Assembly (NCBI GenBank): GCA_937925635.1
Contig: CALALX010000059.1
Span: forward strand, 1 to 64,000
Length of the DNA stretch: 64,000 bases
Direction: 5' to 3'
From: an uncultured Caulobacter sp.
Lineage (GTDB): Bacteria > Pseudomonadota > Alphaproteobacteria > Caulobacterales > Caulobacteraceae
The notes beneath the pieces are model-generated. The model saw nothing but the letters and a program-made list of their open reading frames with translations. It did not search any database and was not told the origin of the DNA. The position numbers and the translations under genes are program-made. Below are positions 51,105 through 60,300 of the stretch, piece after piece (the stretch's first letter is position 1; each line of letters opens with the position of its first letter).

Positions 51105-52331
51105 ATGAAAGAGACCAAACACGCGGCGGCGGATCCCGCCGCGCGCGCCGCCATGCATGAAGTCATGGCCGCGTTCGAGGCCTTCAAGGCCGCCAACGAC
51201 GAGCGGCTGAACGCGCTCGAAACCAAGCGGAGCGACGCCCTGCTCGAGGAGAAGGTGGCGCGCATCGACGCCACCCTGCAGGCGGCGCAGGGTCGGCTGG
51301 ACCGCGCCATCGCCGACGGCCGCCGTCCGGCGCTCGCCGAGGGCGGCCGCGTCATCGTCGCCGACGAGCGCAAGCAGGCCTGGGACGGCTATCTCAAGAC
51401 CGGCCAGTCCCCGGCGATGATCCTCGAGGCCAAGGGCCTGTCGGAGGGCGTGCCCACCGCCGGCGGCTATGTCGCGCCGCCCGAGACCGAGCGGATGATC
51501 GAGCGGCGGCTGCAGATGTCCTCTCCGATGCGCGACATCGCCACCGTGCGGACCATCGGCGCCGGCGTGTTCCGCAAGCCGGTGTCGACGGCCGGCATCG
51601 AGAGCGGCTGGGTGGCCGAGACCGACGCCCGGCCGGAGACCGACCCGCCCGTGCTCGCCCTGCTGGAGTTCCCGGCGGCCGACCTCTACGCCAGCCCGGC
51701 CGCGACCCAGGCCCTGCTAGACGACGCCTTCGTCAACCTCGACGAATGGCTGGCCGCCGAGTGCGAAGACGCCTTCGCGGCCCAGGAGACGGAGGCCTTC
51801 GTCAACGGCGACGGCACCAACAAGCCCAAGGGCTTCCTCAGCTACACCAAGGTCGCCGACGCGGCCCAGGCCTGGGGCGAGATCGGCTTCGTCCTCTCCG
51901 GCGGAGCGAGCGGCTTCCACGCCACCGATCCGGTCGACCGCATCATCGATCTGATCTACGCGCCCAAGGCCCAGTACCGCGCCAATGGGCGTTTCGTGCT
52001 CAACCGCCGGACGGCGGCCCAGATCCGCAAGTTCAAGGACGCCGACGGCAACTACATCTGGTCGCCGGCGACGGCGCCAGGGGCTCCCGCCACGCTGCTC
52101 GGCTACCCGGTGACCGAGATCGAGACCATGCCGGACGTGGCCGCGAACAGCTTCGCCATGGCCTTCGGCGATTTCGCCAAGGGCTACCTGATCGTCGATC
52201 GGGCGGGCGTTCGGGTGCTACGCGACCCCTACAGCGCCAAGCCCTACGTGCTGTTCTACACCACCAAGCGCGTCGGCGGCGGCGTCCAGAACTTCGACGC
52301 CATCAAGCTGATGAAGTTCGCGGCGAGCTGA
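51105..52331 (+). CDS. GTA major capsid protein (gp5 homologue, HK97 fold)
   Basis: 408 residues from the ATG at 51105. The N-terminal 75-100 residues are helical/coiled coil (AAMHEVMAAFEAFKAANDER, EEKVARIDATLQAAQ) and are presumably the scaffold segment removed by the protease. The rest is an HK97-type capsid domain: GGYVAPPETERMIERRLQ, the E-loop region MRDIATVRTIGAGVFRKPVS, EAFVNGDGTNKPKGFLSYTK, and the P- and A-domain strands to the end. Intact and full length. Confidence 0.96.
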   Translation: MKETKHAAADPAARAAMHEVMAAFEAFKAANDERLNALETKRSDALLEEKVARIDATLQAAQGRLDRAIADGRRPALAEGGRVIVADERKQAWDGYLKTGQSPAMILEAKGLSEGVPTAGGYVAPPETERMIERRLQMSSPMRDIATVRTIGAGVFRKPVSTAGIESGWVAETDARPETDPPVLALLEFPAADLYASPAATQALLDDAFVNLDEWLAAECEDAFAAQETEAFVNGDGTNKPKGFLSYTKVADAAQAWGEIGFVLSGGASGFHATDPVDRIIDLIYAPKAQYRANGRFVLNRRTAAQIRKFKDADGNYIWSPATAPGAPATLLGYPVTEIETMPDVAANSFAMAFGDFAKGYLIVDRAGVRVLRDPYSAKPYVLFYTTKRVGGGVQNFDAIKLMKFAAS

Positions 52332-52343
52332 CGCCGCACCGGT

Positions 52344-52467
52344 CTCCCTCCCCGCATGGGGAGGTGGACCGGCGAAGCCGGGACGGGTGGGGCGATGCAG
52401 CCGCCCGTCCCGCGCGGACCTCCGATCACCTTTGCCCCACCCGGCCCCTGCCCATGCGGGGAGGGAG
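52344..52467. repeat. Family A inverted-repeat element, 124-bp variant
   Basis: Ends 52344-52364 and 52447-52467 are inverted copies matching at 20 of 21 bases, with GCATG in the end-palindrome loop. It fills the capsid-adaptor gap and stops 10 bases before the adaptor ATG, so it supplies the GGGAGGGAGG ribosome-site sequence. Confidence 0.7.
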
Positions 52468-52477
52468 GAGTTCATTC

Positions 52478-52741
52478 ATGCCCGCCATCACCCTGGCCGA
52501 GGCCAGGACCTTCCTGCGCGTCACCGACGACGTCGAGGACGCGCTGATCCAGCTGCTGATCGACGCGGCGATCGACCGGGTCGAGACGGCGGTCGGCCTG
52601 GCTCTGACCGATCCCGCGCCGGCTCCGCTTCGGCTGGCCGTGCTGATGCTGGTCGCCCACGGCTACGAACACCGCGAGGGCGAGGCGCCCGTCGCGCTGG
52701 TCGAACCGTGGCTGGCCCCGTACCGGAGCGCCCGGCTGTGA
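52478..52741 (+). CDS. GTA head-tail adaptor (gp6 homologue)
   Basis: 87 residues from the ATG at 52478. Start MPAITLAEARTFLRVTDDVE, then LIQLLIDAAIDRVETAVGLA, the pattern of gp6-like head-tail connector proteins that form a ring below the portal. The stop overlaps the GTG start of the next gene (GTGA). The purine-rich site upstream lies in the end of a family A repeat. Confidence 0.9.
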   Translation: MPAITLAEARTFLRVTDDVEDALIQLLIDAAIDRVETAVGLALTDPAPAPLRLAVLMLVAHGYEHREGEAPVALVEPWLAPYRSARL

Positions 52742-53058
52742 CCATCGCCGCCCTGCGCACCCTGGCGGTGCTGGAAGCGCCGACCGAGGCCGAGACCGTT
52801 TTCGGCGGCCGCACGCGCAACTGGACCCAGGTCGCCGCCCTGTGGGTCGATCTACGGCCGGGCGGCCACCGCGAAGCCGGAGACGGCGTCGCGCGGCCGA
52901 TCCTGACCGAGACCGCCCAGGCCGTGGCCCGCAGCGGCGTCGCCGCCCGCGGCATGCGGCTGAAGGCCGGCGGCGAGCCCTGGCGCGTCGTCGCCGTGGT
53001 CGCCTCGACGCCGAAGCTCGGCCACATGACCCTCAAACTCGAGAGATCCTGGCCATGA
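52738..53058 (+). CDS. GTA head-tail stopper (gp7-position protein)
   Basis: 106 residues from a GTG start coupled to the adaptor stop. Beta-rich small protein: LAVLEAPTEAETVFGGRTRN, WTQVAALWVDLRP, GMRLKAGGEPWRVVAVVAST. This resembles phage head-tail joining proteins of the SPP1 gp16/HK97 gp10 kind, which gate DNA exit. Assignment as stopper follows gene order in RcGTA. It overlaps the next start by 4 bases (ATGA). Confidence 0.85.
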   Translation: MTIAALRTLAVLEAPTEAETVFGGRTRNWTQVAALWVDLRPGGHREAGDGVARPILTETAQAVARSGVAARGMRLKAGGEPWRVVAVVASTPKLGHMTLKLERSWP

Positions 53059-53462
53059 GCCCCGACCTGGCGCTGCACAAGGCGCTGCTCGATCACCTGC
53101 GGGCGGACGCCGGTCTGAAGGCCCTGCTCGGCGACCCGGCGCGCGTGTACGACGAGCCGCCCGAGGCCCGCGTGCATCCGTTCGTCAGCCTCGGCCGGGC
53201 CGAGACCCGTCCCTGGGGCGGCTTGGACGGAGAAGGCGTCGAGCACGTCCTCACCCTGACCTGCGTCTCGCGGTTCAATGGCGCGGAAGAGGCCAAGGCC
53301 GTGGTCGCCGCGCTGCGCGCCGCCCTGCACGGCGCCGACCTGGCGCTGGAGAGCCACCGGCTGGTCAATCTGCGCGTCACCTACGCCGACGTGTTCCGGA
53401 CGCCCGACTACCGCCCGCTCCACGGCGTGGTGAGGGTCAGGGCGGTGACAGAGCCTCTCTAG
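53055..53462 (+). CDS. GTA tail terminator (gp8-position, DUF3168)
   Basis: 135 residues, start MSPDLALHKALLDHLRADAG. DUF3168 pattern: LLGDPARVYDEPPEARVHPF, FVSLGRAETRPWGG, HVLTLTCVSRFNG, EEAKAVVAALRAALHGADL. It forms the ring that ends tail-tube polymerisation and joins the tail to the head. It is coupled to the stopper gene upstream. A family A element separates it from the tail tube gene. Confidence 0.92.
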   Translation: MSPDLALHKALLDHLRADAGLKALLGDPARVYDEPPEARVHPFVSLGRAETRPWGGLDGEGVEHVLTLTCVSRFNGAEEAKAVVAALRAALHGADLALESHRLVNLRVTYADVFRTPDYRPLHGVVRVRAVTEPL

Positions 53463-53466
53463 ACCT

Positions 53467-53617
53467 TTCCCTCCCCCTTGCGGGGAGGGTGGATTGGCGA
53501 GCGAAGCGAGACGAGACGGGTGGGGCAAGCAGCGATCACCCGTCAGCGCTGAAGGCGGCCAATCCTCGCCCACCCCGGCCGCCACGCGGCCTGTCCCTCC
53601 CCACAAGGGGGAGGGAA
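53467..53617. repeat. MITE-like family A element, 151 bp
   Basis: Ends 53467-53489 and 53595-53617 are inverted copies matching at 22 of 23 bases. The interior aligns with the reverse complement of the 32552-32703 element. It fills the gap before the tail tube gene and ends 3 bases before its ATG, so it provides that gene's ribosome-binding sequence. Confidence 0.75.
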
Positions 53618-53620
53618 GAC

Positions 53621-54052
53621 ATGGAGAAACTCATGGCCGCTCAACGCGGAAAGGACATCCTGCTCAAGATCGGCGACGGCGCGGACCCGGAAGGGTTCGT
53701 CACCGTGGCCGGCCTGCGGGCCCGGACCATCTCCCTGAACGCCCGCGCGGTGGACGCCACCGACGGCGACAGCGCCGGTCGCTGGCGCGAACTGCTGGCC
53801 GGCGCCGGCGTGAAGCAGGCCAGCGTCAGCGGGGCGGGCGTATTCCGCGACGCGGCCAGCGACGCCATGATCCGCGAGGCCTTCTTCGCCCAGGCGGCGC
53901 GGACCTGGCGGCTGATCGTGCCGGACTTCGGAACCCTGGAAGGGCCCTTCCTGATCGCCGCGCTCGAATACGCGGGCGAGCATGAAGGCGAGGCGACCTG
54001 GGCGATGACCCTGTCGTCTGCCGGCGAGATCGCCTTCGAGGCCCTGCCTTGA
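53621..54052 (+). CDS. GTA major tail (tube) protein, TP901-1 type (gp9-position)
   Basis: 143 residues from the ATG at 53621; an in-frame ATG at 53633 is also possible. TP901-1-like tube protein: AAQRGKDILLKIGDGADPEG, TVAGLRARTISLNARAVDAT, GDSAGRWRELLAGAGVKQAS, MTLSSAGEIAFEALP. It polymerises as hexameric rings into the short tail tube. The ribosome-binding sequence lies in the end of a family A repeat. Its stop overlaps the TTG start of the next gene. Confidence 0.93.
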   Translation: MEKLMAAQRGKDILLKIGDGADPEGFVTVAGLRARTISLNARAVDATDGDSAGRWRELLAGAGVKQASVSGAGVFRDAASDAMIREAFFAQAARTWRLIVPDFGTLEGPFLIAALEYAGEHEGEATWAMTLSSAGEIAFEALP

Positions 54053-54336
54053 CCGCCGCCAACGCGGCCCGCGGCGAAGTCATCGTCGCCCTGGCCGGCC
54101 GGCCCCGCCGCCTGTGCCTGACTCTGGGGGCGCTGGCCGAGCTGGAGAGCGTGTTCCGCGCAGACGATTGGCGGGCGCTGGCGACGCGGCTGGCGTCCCT
54201 GTCGGCGAGCGATCTCGCCATCGTGCTGGCAGCCCTGCTGCGCGGCGGCGGCGAGACCGAGGTCGACGTCTCCGCCGTCGAGGTGCGCGAGGCGGCCGAG
54301 GCGGTCGCGGCCGCCTTCGCGGCGGCGGCGCGATGA
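54049..54336 (+). CDS. GTA gp10-like tail assembly chaperone (Phage_TAC_11/GTA_gp10)
   Basis: 95 residues from a TTG start that overlaps the tube stop (TTGA). GTA_gp10 pattern: NAARGEVIVALAGRPRRLCL, TLGALAELESVFRADDWRAL, SASDLAIVLAALLRGGGETE. These are proposed tail assembly chaperones that coat the tape measure protein. The stop overlaps the next start (ATGA). Confidence 0.9.
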   Translation: MTAANAARGEVIVALAGRPRRLCLTLGALAELESVFRADDWRALATRLASLSASDLAIVLAALLRGGGETEVDVSAVEVREAAEAVAAAFAAAAR

Positions 54337-54503
54337 GCCCCTGGCCGGCTTTGCTGCGGCTCGCCGTCTTGCGGCTGGGGCTGACGCCGGAGGGCTTCTG
54401 GCGGCTGTCCCTGGTCGAATGGCGGGCCCTGATCGATGCGGCGCCCGCCGTCGCTCTCAACCGCGCGGAGCTGGACGCCCTTGCCCGCGCCTGGCCGGAT
54501 TGA
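54333..54503 (+). CDS. Short tail assembly chaperone (gp10.1-like, TIGR02216-type)
   Basis: 56 residues, start MSPWPALLRLAVLRLGLTPE, then FWRLSLVEWRALIDAAP. It is the tiny protein that follows gp10 in GTA clusters and was probably originally read with it as a chaperone pair. ATGA overlap with the gene before; 4 bases separate it from the tape measure gene. Confidence 0.88.
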   Translation: MSPWPALLRLAVLRLGLTPEGFWRLSLVEWRALIDAAPAVALNRAELDALARAWPD

Positions 54504-54507
54504 CGCC

Positions 54508-55107
54508 ATGAACGCCTTTGAAGACGACGGCCTCGCCGGCGTTCTGCAACAGACCGCCGAGGCGGCGACGGCGCTGGAGGCCCTGCGGGAGCCGGCCGAG
54601 CGGGCGGCGGCCGCGATCGAGGACGCCTTTGCCAGTGCCGGCGCCAGCCTGGCCCGGTCGCTGGGCCGGGCGGCGGCCGACGGCAAGCTGTCGCTCGCCG
54701 AACTGGCCGAAGCGGTGCTGGCGGCCATCAACGCGGCGTCGCGCGTCGGCGCCGGCGGCGGCCTCGGCGAAGCGTTGGCCGCGGTTCTCGGCGGCGGCTT
54801 CGGCGGCCCGCGCGCCGACGGCGGCGGCCTTGCCAAGGCCCTGGCGACGGCGCTGGACGGCCGCTTCAGCGGCGCCCGCGCCGAGGGCGGTCCGGTGGCG
54901 AGCGGCGGCGCCTACCTCGTCGGCGAAAACGGGCCGGAGGTGTTCCGGCCGACCGCGGCCGGTTCGGTGGAGTCGACGCCGACCAGCGGTCTGACCGTCA
55001 ACATCACCGTGCAGGGCGAGGACGGCGGCAGGACGCTGGCGCGGTCTGAGGCCCAGCTCGCCCAGGCGTTGGCCCGGGCGGTGAGCCTCGGCGCGCGGCG
55101 CCTCTAG
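54508..55107 (+). CDS. GTA tail tape measure protein (gp11-position), very short
   Basis: 199 residues from the ATG at 54508. Ala/Gly-rich helical N-terminal half (LEALREPAERAAAAIEDAFA), a Gly-rich centre (GGGFGGPRADGGG), and the C-terminal motif SGGAYLVGENGPEVFRPTAA common to tape measure proteins, then VNITVQGEDGG. The length predicts an unusually short tail, as in RcGTA. The stop overlaps the antisense DUF805 gene by 4 bases, where the transcription unit is interrupted. Confidence 0.88.
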   Translation: MNAFEDDGLAGVLQQTAEAATALEALREPAERAAAAIEDAFASAGASLARSLGRAAADGKLSLAELAEAVLAAINAASRVGAGGGLGEALAAVLGGGFGGPRADGGGLAKALATALDGRFSGARAEGGPVASGGAYLVGENGPEVFRPTAAGSVESTPTSGLTVNITVQGEDGGRTLARSEAQLAQALARAVSLGARRL

Positions 55108-55553
55108 GCGATCGCGGCGACGGCCGGCGGTCCGTAGCGGTTGTCGCCCGCTTCGCCTTCCGCGACGCCTTGCCAGATCAGGAATCCCAGGCCGACGAAG
55201 AAGGCGGCGACCAGCACCAGCATGGAGCCGCCGACGGCGCTGAGCACGGCGGCCGCCGTCGCGTTGTCGTCCGCCCCGGTCCCGGCGGCGAAGATCGCGG
55301 CGCCGATGATCGGGAACAGCGAGAAGCAGGCGGCCACGCCGACGCCGATCGGTATGGCGGCGAGCCATCCGCTCTTACCCATGTCGTGGAAGCGTTTCGC
55401 CGAAATGCAGATCCAGCAGTAGAGCGCGACCAGCGGCGCGATGACCGTCCAGCCGAGCAGGCTGTTGACGCCCAGCAGCACCAGCCAGCCGATCCAGTAG
55501 GCCTGACGGCCGATGCGGCCCTCCGGCGAGAAGAAGAGTTTCGTCCAGTCCAT
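55104..55553 (-). CDS. DUF805 membrane protein, antisense within the GTA cluster
   Basis: 149 residues, start MDWTKLFFSPEGRIGRQAYW, the DUF805 signature (R-I-x-R-x-x-YW). Three to four membrane helices follow (IGWLVLLGVNSLLGWTVIA, LFPIIGAAIFAAG, MLVLVAAFFVGLGFLIW) with KRFHDMGKSGWLAAIPIG between, also typical. It is the only functional-looking gene on the opposite strand in the GTA cluster and sits between tape measure and distal tail genes. It is not a known GTA component; later insertion is likely. The role of DUF805 proteins is not established. Confidence 0.92.
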   Translation of the reverse strand: MDWTKLFFSPEGRIGRQAYWIGWLVLLGVNSLLGWTVIAPLVALYCWICISAKRFHDMGKSGWLAAIPIGVGVAACFSLFPIIGAAIFAAGTGADDNATAAAVLSAVGGSMLVLVAAFFVGLGFLIWQGVAEGEAGDNRYGPPAVAAIA

Positions 55554-55624
55554 TGGCGGTCCCCTTGGCCCCAGTGGCCTGAGGTCACACCGCCCGCGCC
55601 CGGGCGTCAACATACGGATCGTCC

Positions 55625-56236
55625 ATGTCCTTTCACGAGGTTCCTCTGCCCGCGCGGCTGGCGTTCGGCTCGACGGGCGGGGTCGAACGCCGCACCGAGG
55701 TCGTCACCCTGGCCAGCGGCTTCGAGCGCCGCTCGACGCCCTGGGCCCATGGCCGTCGGCGCTACCTGATCGGCGCCGGCGTGCGGTCGCTCGACGACGC
55801 GGCGACGCTGGTCGCCTTCTTCGAGGCCCGCCGCGGTCGGCTGCACGGCTTTCGCTTCAAGGACTTCGCCGATTTCAAATCCTGCGCGCCCTCGGCGGCG
55901 ATTTCGCCAATAGATCAGCCGCTTGGCGTGGGAACCGGAGATCGTGTCTCGTTTCCGCTGGTCAAGCTCTACGGCGACGTCGAGCGGGCGATCCGCAAAC
56001 CGGTGGACGGCAGCGTGAGGGTCGCGGTCGCGGGCCTGGAGACCGCCGGGTTCAGTGTCGATCCGACCACTGGCGCCGTCACGCTGGACGCGCCGCCCGC
56101 GATCGGCGCCGAGGTCACGGCCGGTTTCGCGTTCGACACGCCGGTCCGCTTCGATACCGACCGGATTGATATCACCCTGGAGACTTTCGGGTCCGGCCGG
56201 GTGATCGCCACGCCGCTCATCGAGGTGAGGGTCTGA
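55625..56236 (+). CDS. GTA distal tail protein (gp12 homologue, DUF2460)
   Basis: 203 residues, start MSFHEVPLPARLAFGSTGGV. DUF2460/TIGR02217 pattern: RRTEVVTLASGFERRSTPWA, HGRRRYLIGAGVRSLDD, FFEARRGRLHGFRFKDFADF, and VDPTTGAVTLDAPP. It links the tail tube to the baseplate hub. It needs its own ribosome site and perhaps promoter because the antisense gene separates it from the tape measure gene by over 500 bases. Confidence 0.94.
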   Translation: MSFHEVPLPARLAFGSTGGVERRTEVVTLASGFERRSTPWAHGRRRYLIGAGVRSLDDAATLVAFFEARRGRLHGFRFKDFADFKSCAPSAAISPIDQPLGVGTGDRVSFPLVKLYGDVERAIRKPVDGSVRVAVAGLETAGFSVDPTTGAVTLDAPPAIGAEVTAGFAFDTPVRFDTDRIDITLETFGSGRVIATPLIEVRV

Positions 56237-56237
56237 C

Positions 56238-56900
56238 ATGCGCGACGTCCCCGCGGGCCTGGCGGCTCGAATCGAATCCGGCGCCGTGACGCTTTGCCAT
56301 GTCTGGCTGCTAACCCGCCGGGACGGCGCGGTGTGCGGCTTTACCGATCACGACCGAGACCTCGACCATGACGGCGTCGTCTGCCTGGCCGCGGCAGGCT
56401 GGACGGCCGGCGTCGCCGATACGGCGCTCGGGGTCGCCGGCGCCGGCGCGATGGCGGCCACCGGCGTCCTCGACGCCGAGATACTGACCGAGGCGGAGCT
56501 GGCGGCCGGCCTGTACGACGGCGCGCGTGTCGAATGCCGCCGCGTGGATTGGTCGACACCGACGCTCTTCGTCTCCCTGTGGACCGGCCGCATCGCCCGC
56601 GTGCGGCGAGAAGCCGGGGCCTTCGTCGCCGAGATCGAGGGGCCGCTGGCCGACCTCGACCGGGTCGCGGGCCGCAGCTACGGCCGGCTGTGCGACGCCA
56701 ACCTCGGGGACGGCCGTTGCGGCGTCGATCCGGGCCATGTCGCCTTCGCCGACGGTTGCGACAAGCGTTACGACACCTGTTCAGCCCGCTTCGGCAATAC
56801 TTTGAACTTTCGTGGTTTTCCGACCGTTCCGGGCGGTGACTTCCTGACCCTGGTCGCGGCCAGGGGCGACCGCAACGACGGCGGGAGCCGCCGTGGATAG
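56238..56900 (+). CDS. GTA hub protein (gp13 homologue, DUF2163)
   Basis: 220 residues. Start MRDVPAGLAARIESGAVTLC; pattern VWLLTRRDGAVCGFTDHDRD, RVECRRVDWS, GRSYGRLCDANLGDGRCGVD and DTCSARFGNTLNFRGFP. The conserved Cys set in the second half matches DUF2163/TIGR02218; in RcGTA the hub carries an Fe-S cluster, as I recall. The last 8 bases overlap the peptidase gene. Confidence 0.94.
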   Translation: MRDVPAGLAARIESGAVTLCHVWLLTRRDGAVCGFTDHDRDLDHDGVVCLAAAGWTAGVADTALGVAGAGAMAATGVLDAEILTEAELAAGLYDGARVECRRVDWSTPTLFVSLWTGRIARVRREAGAFVAEIEGPLADLDRVAGRSYGRLCDANLGDGRCGVDPGHVAFADGCDKRYDTCSARFGNTLNFRGFPTVPGGDFLTLVAARGDRNDGGSRRG

Positions 56901-57342
56901 GGCCGCTGTCGTCGCCGCCGCCCGCGGCTGGATCGGCACGCCCTATCGGCACCAGGCGTCCCGCAAGGGTATCGGCTGTGACTGCCTGGGCCTGGTCCGG
57001 GGAGTCTGGCGTGAACTGGCCGGCGCCGAGCCGGAGGCGCCGCCGCCCTACCGTCCCGACTGGGCGGAGACCGGCGTCGGCGAGACCCTGCTGACCGCCG
57101 CCGGGCGCCATCTGATTCCCGTGGCGCACGAGGCCTTCCGGCCCGGCGACGTTCTGCTCTTCCGCATGAGCCCGGGCGCCTGCGTCAAGCACTGCGCGAT
57201 CGTTTCGGATGCCCGGCCCGGCGATCCGCAGCCGCGCATCGTTCATGCCTACTGGGGCCGCAGCGTCGTCGAGAGCTGGCTGGGCGCGTGGTGGCGCCGT
57301 CGACTGGTCGCCGCCTTCTCCTTTCCCTTCGTGACGGACTGA
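56893..57342 (+). CDS. GTA cell-wall peptidase (gp14 homologue, NlpC/P60)
   Basis: 149 residues from a GTG start inside the hub gene end. NlpC/P60 fold with nucleophile Cys31 in GCDCLGLVRGVWREL, His100 in CVKHCAIV and polar residue candidate in RIVHAYWGR. It is carried at the tail tip to cut recipient peptidoglycan during DNA entry. Both catalytic residues are present, so it should be active. 4 bases separate it from the tail-tip gene. Confidence 0.95.
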   Translation: MDRAAVVAAARGWIGTPYRHQASRKGIGCDCLGLVRGVWRELAGAEPEAPPPYRPDWAETGVGETLLTAAGRHLIPVAHEAFRPGDVLLFRMSPGACVKHCAIVSDARPGDPQPRIVHAYWGRSVVESWLGAWWRRRLVAAFSFPFVTD

Positions 57343-57346
57343 CCTC

Positions 57347-60300
57347 ATGGCCCAGGTGATCCTCTCCAGCCTCGGACGGCGTATCGGCGGCGACGGTCTC
57401 GCCGCGATCGGCGCTCAGGTCGGCCAGTCGCTCGACCGACTGGCGATCGCCTCGTTGCAGCCCTCGCGCCTGGCCGGACCCCGGCTGCGCGAGATCCAGC
57501 TCATGTCGGCCGCCGAGGGCGCGCCGATGGCGGCGGTCTTCGGCCGTGCCCGCGTGGCCGGCCAGCTGATCTGGGCCGCGCGCTTTCGCGAGAAGCGGAT
57601 CGAGCGTCAGGCCGGGGGCGGCAAGGGCGGGCCCAAGGTCACCGAGTACCGCTACAGCCTCTCGTTCGCGGTCGCGCTCTGCGAGGGGCCCATCGACGGG
57701 ATCGGCCGGGTCTGGGCGGACGGCAAGCCGATGGACCTGTCCGGCGTCGTCATGCGGCTGCACTTGGGCGGGGAGGGCCAGACGCCCGATCCGCTGATCG
57801 AGGCCATCGAAGGAGACGCCCCGGCCTATCGCGGCTGCGCCTATGTGGTGTTCGAAGACCTGCCGCTGGACGCCTTCGGCAATCGCGCGCCGCAGCTGTC
57901 GTTCGAGGTTTTCCGCCGGCCGCGCGGAGCCGGCCAGGCTCTGGAGGAGCGTCTCCGGAGCGTCTGTTTGATCCCCGGCGCCGGCGAGTTCGCCTATGCG
58001 ACCCAGGTGGTCCAGCGGCGTGACAGCCTGACCCGGTTCAAGGCCGAGAACGTCAACAATGTCGACGGCCGTCCGGACCTGCTGGTCTCCCTCGATCAGC
58101 TCCAGGCGCAGCTGCCGAATCTGGAGGCCGTCACTCTGGTCGTGTCCTGGTTCGGAACCAGCCTTGACGCCGGCGCCTGCGCGTTCCGGCCCGGGGTCGA
58201 ACAGACCGGCAAGTCGACGATCCCCTTCGACTGGCGGGCCGGCGGCGTCGGCCGCGGCGGCGCGCATCTTGTCAGCCGACTCGCGGGCGTGCCGGCTTAC
58301 GGCGGCACGCCCGCCGACCGCTCGGTTGTGCAGGCGATCACCGAGCTGAAGGCGCGGGGCCTTCAGGTGACGCTCTGCCCGTTCGTTCTCATGGACTGCG
58401 AGGGCTTTCCATGGCGCGGCAGGATCACCGGAGAAGCAGCGGACATTCCATCTCTTTTTGGCGAGGCGACTCCCGCCGACATCGTCATCCACGGCGAACG
58501 CATCGACCATGACTGCGCCGACTGGGGCCTGCGCCGGATGGTGCTGCACATGGCGCGACTGGCGCAGCTGGCCGGCGGCGTCGACGGCTTCCTGATCAGC
58601 TCGGAGCTGCGCGGGATCACCACCATTCGCGATTCGGCGGGCGGCTACCCCGCCGTCGCGGCCCTCCGTGATCTGGCTGCGGATTGCCGGACGATCCTGG
58701 GCGCGGAAACCGCGCTCGGCTACGCGGCGGACTGGAGCGAATACTTTGGTCACCAGCCGGCTGACGGCTCGGGGGATGTCTTCTTTCATCTCGACCCCCT
58801 GTGGGCGGACGACGCCATCGACTTTGTCGGCATCGACTTCTATCCGCCGCTGGCCGACTGGCGCGGCGAGCCGGACTTCGGCGCCATCGAAATCGCCGCC
58901 GGCGAAGGCTTCGACTGGTTCTACGCGTCGACAGAAGACCGCCTCGCGGGCCTGCGCACGCCGATCGCCGACGGCGCCCATGACGAGCCCTGGGTCTTTC
59001 GGCCCAAGGACCTGGTCGGCTGGTGGAGCCATGCCCACCATGACCGCCCCGGCGGGGTTCGGTCGGCGACGCCCACCGCCTGGAGTCCCCGTTCCAAGCC
59101 CATTCGGCTGATCGAGTTCGGCTGTCCCGCCGCCGACAAGGGCGCCAACGCGCCCAATCTGTTTGTCGACCCGAAGAGCGATGAGAGCGCGCTGCCGCCG
59201 TTCTCGACCGGCCTGCGCGACGACCACGCCCAGCGGCGCACCCTGGAAGCCGTGCTTGGCCATTTCGCGTCCGAAGCCGGCAATCCCGTGTCGCCCGTCT
59301 ACGGCGGTCCGATGGTTTCGGCGATGAGCGCCTGGTGCTGGGATGCCCGGCCGTTTCCCGACTTTCCGGCCCGCGCCGACATCTGGGCCGACGGCCCGAA
59401 CTGGCAGCTGGGCCACTGGCTCAACGGTCGACTCGGCGCCGCGCCGCTGGCCGACCTGGTTGTCGAGCTTGCCGCCCGGGCCGGCGTCGACATCGATGCG
59501 GGCGACGTCCGCGGCGTCGCGACCGGCTATGTGGTGGATCAGCCGATGCGGCTGCGCGACGCTCTTGAGCCCTTGGCCGGCGCCTTCGCCTTCGATCCCG
59601 CCGAGCGCGGCGATCGGGTGACCCTGATCGCGCGCGACGGCGCGGTCGCGCTCGACCTTGAAGCCGGCGCGCTGGCGTTGCCCGAGGCGGCGGCGGCTTC
59701 CGCGGCCGTTCGGACCCTCCAATCCCCGCCAGACGAACTGCGCCTGCGCTTCATCGACGAGGCGGCGGACTATCAAACCGGCGGCCTGACGGTCCGGCGG
59801 GATCCCGCGGAGGCGGGCGACATCCTGACCGCCGATCTTCCGATCGTGCTGACCGCGCCCCGCGCGGAAGGCGTCGGGCGTCGCCTGCTGGCCCGCACCC
59901 GCGCGGCGCTGGACGAGAGCGTGCTCCACCTGGGGCCGCTGGACGCCCTTCGGCTGGAGCCCGGCGACCGCGTCCGATGCCCGGACGACACGCGGACCTG
60001 GCGTGTCGAACGGATCGAGCTCGACGAGCAACCGCGCGCGATCCTGACGCTGGCCGAGCCGGTCGCCGCCGACGGCGCCGGCTCGGGCGACTGGGCGCCG
60101 CCGCCGCCGACCGAGCCTGCGGCCCCGCCGGCCTTCCTGCTGGTGGACCTTCCCCCTCTGCCGGGGAACGAGGAGGACGCGCGTCCGATCGCCGCCGCCG
60201 CCGTGGAGCCGTGGCGGGACCTCGACATTCACGCCGGCGCCGACGCCGCGTCCCTGACCGTCCGGGCCCGGCTGGACCGGCCATCCGTCATCGGCGAGAC

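Noticed and set aside
48363..53620. CRISPR array from the repeated palindromes
   Set aside because: Repeats are inverted, of different families, and irregularly spaced with genes between; there are no spacers.
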